The position numbers and the translations under genes are program-made. Below, in pieces: positions 19,321 to 28,230 of a stretch of 64,000 nt of DNA. Each line of letters begins with the position of its first letter. Position 1 is the stretch's first letter. Source of the stretch: Aquisphaera giovannonii (GTDB lineage Bacteria; Planctomycetota; Planctomycetia; Isosphaerales; Isosphaeraceae); assembly GCF_008087625.1 (NCBI RefSeq), contig NZ_CP042997.1:5208001-5272000 (forward strand), read 5' to 3'. The notes beneath the pieces are model-generated. The model ran no database searches and was not told where the DNA came from. It was given only the letters and a program-made list of their open reading frames with translations.

Positions 19321-19661
19321 CGCGCCGGGGCCATCGGCGGCGACGGGGGGGGATCCTGTCGATCCTCACCCTCCGATGCGCGGACGCCTCCGAGCTGATC
19401 TCGGAGCGGCTCGACGGGCCGCTCCCGCTCGCCGATCGCCTGGCCGCGGGCGGCCATCTGCTCGTCTGCGCCGCCTGCCGGCGGTTCGCCCGCCAGGTCC
19501 GCTTCCTCCACGAGGCCTGCGCCCGCCGGCCCGCCCCCGGGCCCGACCTCGACGCCGAGGCGCCCGACGTCCTCTCCGCCGACGCCCGCGCCCGCATCCT
19601 GGACGCGCTCCGCGATGCGCAGGGCGGCGGGCCCGACGGGGCGGGCGCGACCCCGCCGTGA
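19317..19661 (+). CDS. Zinc-finger anti-sigma factor
   Basis: A 114-residue protein, translationally coupled to the sigma factor through an ATGA overlap. The core contains ISERLDGPLPLADRLAAGGH and HLLVCAACRRF. The latter is the HxxxCxxC pattern of the zinc-dependent anti-sigma (ZAS/zf-HC2) domain. No transmembrane segment follows, so it should be a soluble regulator rather than a membrane-anchored one. The inferred role is to hold the upstream sigma factor inactive until an unknown signal. Confidence 0.8.
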   Translation: MTRRGHRRRRGGILSILTLRCADASELISERLDGPLPLADRLAAGGHLLVCAACRRFARQVRFLHEACARRPAPGPDLDAEAPDVLSADARARILDALRDAQGGGPDGAGATPP

Positions 19662-19750
19662 TCGTCGGGCGAGCACCGCATTGCCCGGGCGCCTCCCCTG
19701 GCCTATAACGGCGGATCGGTCGAGATCCGACCCCTCCCGGGAGCATTCCG

Positions 19751-21154
19751 ATGAAACCGAAGCAGCGACGCCCGGTGGCCGAGTTGAGCGTGCTCGCCCT
19801 CCTCCTCTCGTCGTCCCTCGCCACGGCCGGCGCCGACGAGCCGGGATTTGCGCCCATCTTCAACGGCAAGGACCTGTCCGGCTGGCGGCAGGGCGACGCC
19901 GACCTGGCCGGCAAGGCCGCCTCCGCCGACGGACGGTTCGCCGTCAGGGACGGGGTGCTGGTGATCTCCGGGTCGAACGACAGGCCGCCCCGGATGGCCG
20001 AGATCGACACGGCCGAGGACTACGACGGCGACTTCACCCTCCGCCTGGAGTTCCGCGCCTCGAGGGACGCGAACAGCGGCCTGCACCTGAGGGACAAGGC
20101 CTTCCCGCACCAGCTCCAGATCCGCGACTACCCGCGGGTCGGCCCGTACAAGGCCCTCCGCAACTACAACGACGGCGGCTGGAACGCGATCGAGGTGGCC
20201 GTCGCCGGCGACAAGGCGCGGTGCACCTGCAACGGCGAGGTCCTCGAGTCCGCGCTCGCCATCCCCGAGAAGGGCCCGCTCTCCCTCCAGTCCGAGATCA
20301 ACGTGGTCGAGTATCGGAACATCCGGGTGAGGCGCGAGGATCGGCCTTTCGAGGTCCGTCGCGACATCCCGTATGCCTCCCCGGCGCAGGAGCGTCAGGT
20401 CCTGGACGTCTACTCGCCGAAGGGGGCGAAGGGCCGGCCGGTCGTCTTCTGGATCCACGGCGGCGGCTGGGTGGTGGGCGACAAGTCGGACGTCCAGGCC
20501 AAGCCGCGGGCGTTCACCGAGAAGGGCTTCGTCTTCGTCTCCACCAACTACCGGCTCCTGCCGAAGGTGGACATGGGGACCATCGTCCGCGACGTCGCCG
20601 CGGCCATCCGCTGGGTCCACGACCACATCGCCGAGCACGGGGGCGACCCGCGGCGGCTCCTCGTCATGGGCCATTCCGCCGGAGCGCAGCTCGCCGCGCT
20701 GGTCTCGATCGACGACCGCTACCTGAAGGAGCAGGGGCTGTCGCTGGACATCATCAAGGGTTGCGTGCCCGTGGATGGCGACACCTACGACGTCCCCGCG
20801 ATCATCGAGACCGCGGAGACGCGGTGTCGCGCGCACGGATTTCCCCTGCCGACGAATGGCCACCGGCAGAAGTTCGGCAACGACCCGGAGAAGCACCGCG
20901 ACCTCTCCGCCGTGACCCACGTCGCCGCGGGCAAGGGCATCCCGCCGTTCCTGATCATGCACGTCGCCGGCCATCCCGACACGACCGCCCAGGCCCAACG
21001 CCTGGCCGCGGTGCTGAAGGGCGCCAACGTCCCGGTGCGCGTCTACGGCGCCCCGGAGTCCACCCACAGCAAGCTCAACGACGACATCGGCGTGCCCGGC
21101 GATCCCGGCACGAAGGCGCTGTTCGAGTTCGTGGACGGGGCGCTGAAGAGGTGA
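19751..21154 (+). CDS. Secreted DUF1080 domain fused to an esterase
   Basis: A 467-residue exported two-domain protein. A signal peptide ([17 protein letters not shown]) precedes a DUF1080 (3-keto-disaccharide hydrolase) domain, residues about 30-198, with [24 protein letters not shown] and [10 protein letters not shown]. The second domain (about 205-467) is an alpha/beta hydrolase of the HSL/BD-FAE type: the oxyanion motif [12 protein letters not shown], the nucleophile [11 protein letters not shown], and a C-terminal His in PESTHSKLN. The fusion suggests a carbohydrate-bound substrate carrying an ester group, such as an acetylated glycan. That is inference. The gene is monocistronic and convergent with another hydrolase gene. 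Confidence 0.87.
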   Translation: MKPKQRRPVAELSVLALLLSSSLATAGADEPGFAPIFNGKDLSGWRQGDADLAGKAASADGRFAVRDGVLVISGSNDRPPRMAEIDTAEDYDGDFTLRLEFRASRDANSGLHLRDKAFPHQLQIRDYPRVGPYKALRNYNDGGWNAIEVAVAGDKARCTCNGEVLESALAIPEKGPLSLQSEINVVEYRNIRVRREDRPFEVRRDIPYASPAQERQVLDVYSPKGAKGRPVVFWIHGGGWVVGDKSDVQAKPRAFTEKGFVFVSTNYRLLPKVDMGTIVRDVAAAIRWVHDHIAEHGGDPRRLLVMGHSAGAQLAALVSIDDRYLKEQGLSLDIIKGCVPVDGDTYDVPAIIETAETRCRAHGFPLPTNGHRQKFGNDPEKHRDLSAVTHVAAGKGIPPFLIMHVAGHPDTTAQAQRLAAVLKGANVPVRVYGAPESTHSKLNDDIGVPGDPGTKALFEFVDGALKR

Positions 21155-21267
21155 GGATTCAGCTCGTGAAGCCCCGGAATCCCTGCTCGGTGGCAGCGAT
21201 CCGATCCGGCACTCCCCCTTACCAAAATATGCTTTACCCACGAGTCATGCCTGCGGACTTCCGGGTA

Positions 21268-21345
21268 GGGTGGGTCAGCCGAGCTTGCGAGGCGCAACCC
21301 ACCGCATTTCGGTGGGTTGCGCCGACTCCGTCGGCTGACCCACCC
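21268..21345. repeat. GGGTGGGTCAGCCG hairpin element, first copy
   Basis: A 78-base element that is almost a complete palindrome. Outer arms are GGGTGGGTCAGCCG and its complement, inner arms are GCGCAACCCACCG and its complement, and the loop is CATTTC. The copy at 33010-33087 has the same sequence in the opposite orientation. It is preceded (from about 21230) by ATGCTTTACCCACGAGTC, a relative of the outer repeat seen at the second copy. Confidence 0.8.
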
Positions 21346-21384
21346 TGCCCTTACGATCCCTGCCTCTGCTCGGTGGCGGGGTCC

Positions 21385-21498
21385 ATTCCGGCTCTCCCCC
21401 TTACCAAGGGGGAGTCAGAGGGGGTGCATAGCGCGAGCCTCGGCGATCGAATACACCCCCCTGAATCCCCCCTTGGTAAGGGGGGAAGCGGGATCCGG
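21385..21498. repeat. Inverted-repeat element, CCCCCTTACCAAGGGGG family
   Basis: About 114 bases with ends CTCCCCCTTACCAAGGGGGA and CCCCCCTTGGTAAGGGGGGA, around an interior containing CGGCGATCGAATACACCCCC. A sister copy is at 8020-8122. Just upstream (21185-21226) the same left flank, CTCGGTGGC...TCCGGC-CTCCCCCTTACCA, occurs again and is cut off where the GGGTCAGCC hairpin region begins. This suggests nested insertion. The 21155-21560 gap contains no gene. Confidence 0.7.
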
Positions 21499-21560
21499 CT
21501 CGTTCCCTTACCAGGGGCACAGACGCTCCGTCGCCGCACGTCGGGGCTGGCCTGCGACCA

Positions 21561-23129
21561 TCAGTGCCCGTGGCTCGGACTCTCGCTGGCCTGCCGATTC
21601 CGCTCGTCCACGCGGGCGAGGATGAGATCAACGACCGCCTTCGGATCCCTCGGGGCCGTCGGATGGTGGCCCTTGCCCTCGTCCACGATCACGGTCATCC
21701 GCCCGCCCAGCTCGCCGTAGCGCCTCTCGGCGACGCGGGTCTGCGAATCGAGCCAGGGGTCGAGGCTGCCGCAGGCGTGGATCAGCGGCACGCCCGCCTT
21801 CGCGAGCGGCTCCAGGTGATCGAGGATTGATCCTTTCATCATGAGGCTGCGCAACGCCGGGTTCTCGCCGTAGACGCACGCGACCTTGTCCGGGTTGGCG
21901 ACGGCCCAGGCGTAGGCCTCGCCGGCCGACGTCCCCGCGCCTTCCAGGACCGGCTTCGGCGAGAATCCCCGGGCGACGAGCGTCCGATAGAGCTCGTCCC
22001 ACTGCTCGCGGATCGGGCCGGCCTGGGCGAGCAGGGGGGGGATGACGATGTGGAATCCCGCCCGCAGCAGGGCCCGGTCCACCGCGGCATCCGGGCCGAT
22101 CGCGGCGGCCCGGAACACCCAGGGCTTGCCGGGCGCGGCGGCCTTCGGGACGATCACCGCCATCCCGCCCAGCCCCCAGGGGCCCTTCGTGCGGTCGTCG
22201 TAGCGGTCGTAGCACTCGACGAATCCGGGGCCGCGGCAGGTGGCGTAGGTGTCCTCCCGCTCCAGGCGGACGTACGTGCCGTCGGGCGCGTAGTAATGCG
22301 ACTTCGCGAAGCCGTCCCCGGCGAAGCTCGGCCGATCGGCGGGGGAGGACGGCCTCGCGTACTCGGCGACGAGGTCGACGACCGGCCGCGGGTCCTGCAG
22401 GCTGTGCGGGTGGTGCGCCGGGCCGTCCTTGATCATCACGGTGATCCGCCCGCCGAGCTCGTGGTAGCGGGCCTCGATGGCCAGCGTGTGGCGCTCCAGG
22501 AGGAAGTCCTGGCTGCCGCAGACGTTCACGAGGGCGACGTCATGGCGGGCCAGGTCGGCGAGCTTCGCGAAGGCCTCCGGCCGGATCGCGGGGTTGTCGG
22601 CGTAGATGCACGAGACCCGGTCGGGATGGGCGGCGGCCCAGTCGTAGGCGTTGACGCCCCCCTTGCTCATGCCGACGAACGCCGGCTTCCTCGACAGGCC
22701 GTGCCTGCGCGTGAGATGGTCGTACCAGGCGTCCCAGTGCTTGCCGGGGTCGGCCGCGATGTAGGCGACGTGGAAGCCGCGCCGGAGCAGCTCGACCTCG
22801 GCCTGGGGCTCGTGGTCCCAGTACTCGCCCCGCCACGACCACGGGTTCCCCGGCGCCGGGGCCTTCGGGACGACCACGACGCAACGTCGCCCGCGCCCGT
22901 CCGCCGCCTTGACCCCGAATCCCTCGCCCTCGGGCCGCCGGGACGGGGCGATCGTCAGGCTGCCCTCGTCCATCACGAAGTCGTAGCGGTCGAACCCGCC
23001 GTGCCAGGCTGTCTTCTCCCCCTCGAAGGGGGTGTAGCCGTCGTCGCCCCGGGCGACCGGCGGGGACCACGAGAGCGCGACGAGGAGCGACAGCAGGGGC
23101 GTGGCGACGCGATGCGGGAGGAGCTTCAT
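21561..23129 (-). CDS. Secreted tandem alpha/beta-hydrolase protein
   Basis: A 522-residue exported protein with two similar hydrolase-like halves. A signal peptide (ATPLLSLLVALSWSPPVARG) precedes half one. In this half, CVVVVPKAPAPGNPW leads to LLRRGFHVAYIAA, the nucleophile elbow GMSKGGVNAYDWAAAHPDRV and NVCGSQDFLLE. Half two repeats the order: AVIVPKAAAPGKPW, LLRAGFHIVIPP, GTSAGEAYAWAVANPDKV and HACGSLDPWLD. Both halves end with a His-containing strand (DGPAHHPHSL, EGKGHHPTAP). Each half thus has a Ser, Asp and His in triad order. The substrate is unknown. The start at MKLLPHRV was chosen because it precedes the signal peptide. It is convergent with the DUF1080-esterase gene. Confidence 0.85.
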   Translation of the reverse strand: MKLLPHRVATPLLSLLVALSWSPPVARGDDGYTPFEGEKTAWHGGFDRYDFVMDEGSLTIAPSRRPEGEGFGVKAADGRGRRCVVVVPKAPAPGNPWSWRGEYWDHEPQAEVELLRRGFHVAYIAADPGKHWDAWYDHLTRRHGLSRKPAFVGMSKGGVNAYDWAAAHPDRVSCIYADNPAIRPEAFAKLADLARHDVALVNVCGSQDFLLERHTLAIEARYHELGGRITVMIKDGPAHHPHSLQDPRPVVDLVAEYARPSSPADRPSFAGDGFAKSHYYAPDGTYVRLEREDTYATCRGPGFVECYDRYDDRTKGPWGLGGMAVIVPKAAAPGKPWVFRAAAIGPDAAVDRALLRAGFHIVIPPLLAQAGPIREQWDELYRTLVARGFSPKPVLEGAGTSAGEAYAWAVANPDKVACVYGENPALRSLMMKGSILDHLEPLAKAGVPLIHACGSLDPWLDSQTRVAERRYGELGGRMTVIVDEGKGHHPTAPRDPKAVVDLILARVDERNRQASESPSHGH

Positions 23130-23347
23130 GGGATGCGAGGCCCTCGGGCGGACGCCGGCCCCGGGAGTGCGTGCCGCAACTCGTCCCCTCGCCCCGCGTC
23201 CGCCCGCCACATTGGACAGGCGCCCGGGGGGCCGGTCAAGGCGGGGCCCCGGCCCGGCCGGCCCCGGTACGCACCATGCCGGCCCGGCCGCGTCCGTCGG
23301 CGACGGCCGGCGATGGGCCCGGCGGAGGGCGGCCGGGCCCTGGTCGT

Positions 23348-24055
23348 TCAGCGGGAGGCGCGGCGGCGACGGCCGAGGACGACGCCCGCGATGCCCACGG
23401 CCAGCATCGCCGCGGAGGCCGGCTCGGGGACGGCCGTCAGGGTCGTCGTGCCGGTCAGCCGGAGGGGAGAATACGCGCCGTCGTAGTAGTCGCCGATGCG
23501 GAGCGTCCCCCCGCTCCCGATCGTCCCGCCGTTGGCCGACGCCGCGTTCGTCGGGTCGACGAAGAAGCGGACGACCAGGCTGGAGGCCACCGTCACGTTC
23601 AGGTCCAGGATGGAGTCCGAGTAGAACGTCCCGTTCTGGGTGACCGTCGCGACCTTCGCGAAGGCGCCGCCGTCCACCGAGGCGGCGACCTCGACGAACC
23701 CCGGGCCGGTGCCCGAGGACCTCGTCGCGACGAAGAGCTGGTCCACCGTCGCCGCGTAGCCGGCGTGGACCGTGAAGCCGAGCTGGAAATAGTCGTCGGC
23801 CGACAGGTCGTCCCAGCCGCCGGCGGAGAAGTTGTTGCTCGCCGGGCTCGGCGACAGGCCGGCGCCCCGGGTCAGGTCCAGGGCCGTCAGGCCGGCGGCC
23901 GTGTAGGTCGCCGCCAGGCTGGGCTCATTGCCCGCCGCGCCGGTCGTGTCGTACTCCACGACGGACCCCGCGACGGCCTGCCCGGCCCGACCGGCGAGGA
24001 TCAGGGCCGCAATGGCGAAGGACCGGACGAATGAGATGCTCTCGCGTACGTTCAT
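23348..24055 (-). CDS. PEP-CTERM surface protein
   Basis: A 235-residue exported protein. A signal peptide (IAALILAGRAGQAVA) precedes a beta-rich, Gly/Ser/Thr-rich domain of unknown function (for example FQLGFTVHAGYAATVDQLFV and FVEVAASVDGGAFAKVATV). The C-terminus is a PEP-CTERM signal: VPEPASAAM, a hydrophobic segment, and RRRRASR. It has no catalytic motif and is probably a surface or matrix structural protein processed by an exosortase encoded elsewhere. Confidence 0.85.
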   Translation of the reverse strand: MNVRESISFVRSFAIAALILAGRAGQAVAGSVVEYDTTGAAGNEPSLAATYTAAGLTALDLTRGAGLSPSPASNNFSAGGWDDLSADDYFQLGFTVHAGYAATVDQLFVATRSSGTGPGFVEVAASVDGGAFAKVATVTQNGTFYSDSILDLNVTVASSLVVRFFVDPTNAASANGGTIGSGGTLRIGDYYDGAYSPLRLTGTTTLTAVPEPASAAMLAVGIAGVVLGRRRRASR

Positions 24056-24242
24056 GCTTCGGCTCGTGCCTCCCAGGTGAGGGCCGCCCCCTCGGCGTCG
24101 CGACGGGGGCTCGCCATCGGTGCGGTGATTCGGCCATCCAGGCGGCACCAATATAGGCCGGACGTGGGAGGGTTCCGCGACGGTTCCCTGATGAATCCAT
24201 GAAGAGCTGGGCATTCCGATGGGCGTTAAAATATTTTCATCA

Positions 24243-24974
24243 TCACGCCTGGGACTTTTCGGGACGATTCGCCCGCCTCGCCGCGGGGTCGGTCGCCTGG
24301 GCCCGCGGCTCGCGTTCCATCTCCAGGGCCGCGACGCCGGCCACCGTGATGATGAAGTAGAAGTGGCAGACGCTCGCCGCGACGACGAGGACGTGGAAGA
24401 GCTCGTGCGACTGGAAGACGCCCGGCCAGATCACGGGGAAGTGGAGCAGGTTGAACAGCGCCCCGAGGCTGTACAGGATCCCGCCGATCACGAGCGGCAG
24501 CAGGGCCCGCTGCGAGACCCGGCGGGCGACCTCCAGGTAGCAGACGATGGCGAGCCAGCCCATGCCCAGGTAGAGGCCCGTGGAGAGGCCGCGGGGCACG
24601 ACCGGCCACGTCAGGTGCATGGCGATCCCCGCCGCGGCGCACGCCCAGACGGTCGCGAGCATCGCGAGCCGCCACCTCCGCCGGAGCAGGGCCCAGGCGA
24701 TCGGCGTGTAGGTGCCGGCGATCAGCAGGAAGATCCCGATGTGGTCCAGCCGGTCCAGGGCGAGGATCGTGGCGGGGGCGTCGCGGACCCCGTGGAAGAG
24801 CATGCTCACCCCGGAGCAGAAGACCAGGGTGAGGCCGTAGATCAGCAGCGTCGCGCGCATCGCCGCGCTGCCCCGCCCGCGCCGCCAGAGCAGCACCAGG
24901 CCCGGCAGGGCGAGCAGCATCCAGATCCCGTGGCTCCAGGCGTTGACCGGCTCCCGGAAGTGCAAGAACCCCAT
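24243..24974 (-). CDS. Hemolysin III (PAQR) family membrane protein
   Basis: A 243-residue seven-helix integral membrane protein of the HlyIII/PAQR family. Conserved blocks are FREPVNAWSHG at the start, SGVSMLFHGVRD after helix 2, LDRLDHIGIFLLIAGTYTPI, and HELFHVLVVAASVCHFYFI near the C-terminus. The His, Ser and Asp residues of these blocks form the family's metal site, which suggests ceramidase-like hydrolase activity by analogy with adiponectin receptors. The ATG at 24974 follows GGAGG at five bases. The frame extends upstream, but without conservation. Confidence 0.92.
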   Translation of the reverse strand: MGFLHFREPVNAWSHGIWMLLALPGLVLLWRRGRGSAAMRATLLIYGLTLVFCSGVSMLFHGVRDAPATILALDRLDHIGIFLLIAGTYTPIAWALLRRRWRLAMLATVWACAAAGIAMHLTWPVVPRGLSTGLYLGMGWLAIVCYLEVARRVSQRALLPLVIGGILYSLGALFNLLHFPVIWPGVFQSHELFHVLVVAASVCHFYFIITVAGVAALEMEREPRAQATDPAARRANRPEKSQA

Positions 24975-25255
24975 CCATCCCTCCGGCCGGGGCCCGAAGC
25001 GGACCCATCGACACAAGCCATTATCACATCCCCGGCCGTCGGCGCCAGTCACCGAGCGGATTCGTGGCGGGCCGGCCCCTCGCCCGTCGCGGGCTTTTCT
25101 GATATCCCTGCATGGGCAAAGCCGATGCCGCCCGCCCCGCCCCACCCCTCCATCCCCGCCCTCAAGCGAGGCCGCGGCCCCCTGGCCCCTTGCTCCATCG
25201 CGGAAGAGGGGCGGGGGGAGGGGGCGACCGCCTCGGCCAGGCAGGAAGGTGACCC

Positions 25256-26764
25256 ATGGACCGCCGAGACTTCCTCAAGGCCGCCGCGATCACCGGCGCC
25301 GCGGCCTCCGCCCCCTCGGAGCCGGCCGAGGCCGCCGCGCCGGACGCCCCCCGACCCGCACCGATCCCGGGGCCGGCCCCCGCGGTCCTCGCCGCCTACA
25401 CGGAGGACGACCACCGCCGCCGGCTGCGGAACGTCGGGCTCTGCAACCGGAAGATCCGGAAGTGCCTGCGTCGGCACCTGATCGCGGACTACCTGCCCGG
25501 CCAGTGCGTCTACAACCTGGGCGAGTATCCCAGCCGCACGCCGTGGGAGCCCTCGGAGTACGATGAGCGGGAGCTGGACCGGCTGAAGGAGCACGGGATC
25601 CGGCTGATCCACGTGATGGACGAGTGGAACGACCGCTACGGGCTGTTCGGCCGCAACAAGCTCACCGCGGTCAACCCGGACGGCTTCCGGCGGTTCGTGG
25701 ACATGGTCCATGCGCGCGGGATCAAGGTCCTCGCCTACGCCTCCAGCGGCTACTTCGTCGGCAGCGACCCGGACTATCGCAAGGCGTGGTCCCGCCCCGG
25801 CGACGCCTTCGGCGGCTGGTGGGACCTGACCCGCTGCTCGCCGGCGAGCCCCGGCTGGCGGGCGTACTTCCTGCCCCGGATGCTGAAGATCCTCGACGAC
25901 TACGGCGTGGACGGCCTCTACAACGACTGGGGCTACGTCCCCAACGCCGACCGGAAGATCCAGGCCCCCGCGCCCGACGCGGTGGAGGCCTTCGAGGAGA
26001 CGCCGCAGATCGACGGCGCGGAGGCGGACCTCCTGCACCTGATCTACGCCGAGGTCAAGCGGCGGGGCGGCATCTACAAGATGCACGCCGACTTCTCGAA
26101 CCGGCCCCTGACCGGCGGCCTGAAGGTCTACGACTACCTCTGGGTCGGCGAGGGGGTGGACAGCACCGACGGCCTCCGCCGGGCGGTGAAGGGCCACGAA
26201 CCGTACGTCGTCCCCTGCATCCACGGCTCGATCGCGAAGGTCGAGGGCCCGGACGAGCACTTCCTGCACGCGATCCCCTACATGCAGTTCCCCCTCCTCC
26301 AGGGCGGCCGGCCGCTCACCGGCGAGCGCGGCGTCATCCCCATCCCCCGGCTGCCGGGCGTGAAGGAGAACGGCTTCTACGCGGAGGCCTGGAAGTACCA
26401 CCAGGCCCATCCCGACGGCCCGTACATCTACGGCGGCTGGGACCCGATCCCGCCGGATCCCGAGTCGCGTCCGCTCCACGGGCGCTGGCTGAAGAAGTAC
26501 CTGTAGCTGGCCGAGGACGGCACCTGGGCCTTCCTGGAGATCGCCGACTCCGACCTGTTCGCCGCGCCCCTGCCGGCCGACTGCGTGGCCTCGGCCTTCG
26601 CCAACCGCGAGATGTACCTCGTCCTGGCGAACTACGGCCGATCCCCGCGCCAGGTCGCCACCGCCGACGCCTACGTCCCCGTCGATGAGCCGGCGTCCGC
26701 CCCCGCGAAGGAATGGCCGCTGCCGAAGCGGTCGCTGAGGATCCTCCGGCGGTCCACGTCGTGA
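25256..26764 (+). pseudogene. Tat-exported glycoside-hydrolase-like protein interrupted by an in-frame TAG
   Basis: The Tat-type leader MDRRDFLKAAAITGAAASA is followed by a TIM-barrel-like region: LDRLKEHGIRLIHVMDEWND, VDMVHARGIKVLAYASSGYF, the acidic YGVDGLYNDWGYVPN, GGIYKMHADFS and DYLWVGEGVDS. The layout resembles putative alpha-glycosidase-type proteins of planctomycetes. The frame stops at TAG 26504-26506, giving 416 residues. In the same frame it then continues for 85 more codons of typical coding sequence (AEDGTWAFLEIADSDLF, FANREMYLVLANYGRSP) to a TGA at 26762. The full product would be about 502 residues. The gene is probably recently inactivated or shortened. Readthrough or a sequencing error cannot be excluded. 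Confidence 0.75.
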
Positions 26765-26816
26765 AGGACGACCGACGCCGTGGGGCTGGCCTCGCGGCCC
26801 ATCCCATCACGGCCAC

Positions 26817-27160
26817 GGGTGGCTGTGGCGGAAGCGAAGCGACGCCACGGGACCGCCGCGGACGGCGCGAGAGGCGCGGGCTCGATCGCGGGCCGAGCCG
26901 ATCCCGCGGCATCGCCTCCGGCTCTGCCGCAGCCACCCGGAGTGAGGGCCGCCGATCCTCCTCGGGTGGCTGTGGCGGAATCGCAGCGACGCCACGGGAC
27001 CGCCGCGGACGGCGCGAGAGGCGCGGGCTCGATCGCGGGCCGAGCCGATCCCGCGGCATCGCCTCCGGCTCTGCCGCAGCCACCCGGATGGGCCCTCCTG
27101 CCCTTGAAGTCGCCTGCGCGGGCCATGGGTGGCTGCGGTGGAGGCGCGGCGACGCCACGG
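26817..27160. repeat. Tandem GGGTGGCTG...CAGCCACCC elements
   Basis: Two nearly identical elements of about 124 bases lie head to tail (26817-26940 and 26965-27087), separated by about 24 bases. Each begins GGGTGGCTGTGGCGGAA, followed by GCGACGCCACGGGACC, and ends GGCATCGCCTCCGGCTCTGC followed by CGCAGCCACCCGG. They are imperfect palindromes. A third, left-arm-only copy starts at 27127. The interior of the two full copies is identical, implying a recent tandem duplication. They fill the gap 26765-27257. Confidence 0.8.
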
Positions 27161-27257
27161 GCGGGCGGGCCGGCGCGCTGGGCCAAACCCCGCCCGCGGG
27201 CGGAGCCGGCTCGCACGAGCCCCGGTCCTCATGCACCACTCAGGGGGGGCCGCAGGC

Positions 27258-28028
27258 TTACGATCCCTTCCGAGTCGGAAGTTTCGTCCGCGCCCATGCG
27301 GCATCGTCCGGCGCGAGGGCCGGGGATGGCGCGCCGTCGTAGAGGAAATGCTCGTAGCCGGCGCCGTCGTAGACCTGGTCGAGAATCTCCTGGAGGTCGA
27401 CGCGGGCGTCGCCGTCCGGGGGGTGGAGGGGCACGGCGATCTCGGGGAGGCGTTCGCGGAGGCCGATCGGCCAGAAGTCGGCATGGGGCCGTTGCTCGGC
27501 GCGGCTGACCAGGACCGAGTAGCAGCACGGCGGCCGGGCGACGAGCGGCATCGGCCGCCCTCCCCGCAGAAGGTCGATCTCGACGAAGTGCGCCGGGCTC
27601 GCCAGCACTCCCCTGCGTTTCGCCAGGTACTGTTCCCGGTCGGGGCCGGGCCGCTTGTTGGAGGGGCTCAGGAGCTCGACCACCGCGATCAGGTCCCGGC
27701 TCCGGCGATCGCGGATCTCCAGGAAGGGGGATCGCTCGACGTCCTCTGCCAGCAGCTCCACCCGCGCCGGGGCCGCCACCGCGCCCGCGGCCGCCCCCCC
27801 TTCGGCCCCGGGGGCTTCCGCGAGAGAGACGTCCGCCCGTCCCAGGAGCCGTCGCGGCTCATCGGGCAGGTCTCGCACGTAGAGGTGCTCGTGCAGCAGG
27901 ACGATGTACCGCGGTGCCACCTGCCGGACCAGCCGCTCGCGCATCGCCGGCAGGAAGGCCAGGTGGAAGTCATGCCAGAGGTCATCCTGCTCCAGGTACG
28001 GGTTCATGCCCGGGAACGGCGACGGCAT
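27258..28028 (-). CDS. DUF4058 family protein
   Basis: A 256-residue protein of the DUF4058 family, which is common in planctomycetes and cyanobacteria. Family blocks are the N-terminal MPSPFPGMNPYLEQDDLWHD, RYIVLLHEHLYVRDL, VELLSPSNKRPGPDREQYLAKR, HFVEIDLLRGG and WPIGLRERLPEIAVPL. The core resembles a restriction-endonuclease-like fold (ELLSPSNK is similar in shape to an E-x-x-S-P-x-x-K motif, as in Uma2-type proteins). Nuclease activity is not shown. There is no signal peptide. Confidence 0.92.
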   Translation of the reverse strand: MPSPFPGMNPYLEQDDLWHDFHLAFLPAMRERLVRQVAPRYIVLLHEHLYVRDLPDEPRRLLGRADVSLAEAPGAEGGAAAGAVAAPARVELLAEDVERSPFLEIRDRRSRDLIAVVELLSPSNKRPGPDREQYLAKRRGVLASPAHFVEIDLLRGGRPMPLVARPPCCYSVLVSRAEQRPHADFWPIGLRERLPEIAVPLHPPDGDARVDLQEILDQVYDGAGYEHFLYDGAPSPALAPDDAAWARTKLPTRKGS

Positions 28029-28230
28029 GGCAGGCCTCCTTTCGATCGCGATGGGCGCCAGCCCTCGACAGCATCGCTCTCGGACCGCATGGAGATCACT
28101 CTCGAATGTACCGGCGTCGGGAGGCTACCGGAATCCGAGCCGAAAGGGCGCCGGCGGTCAACCGGCTCTCGGCCTCGCGACGGGCGTTCTTGCCTTTGTA
28201 TCGATCGGCGTGACGTGGTATTCCAGCCTC

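Noticed and set aside
26713-27508. Several 180-240 codon frames on both strands
   Set aside because: They arise from the tandem GGGTGGCTG elements, and their translations show the same repeat twice. They do not encode a recognisable protein.
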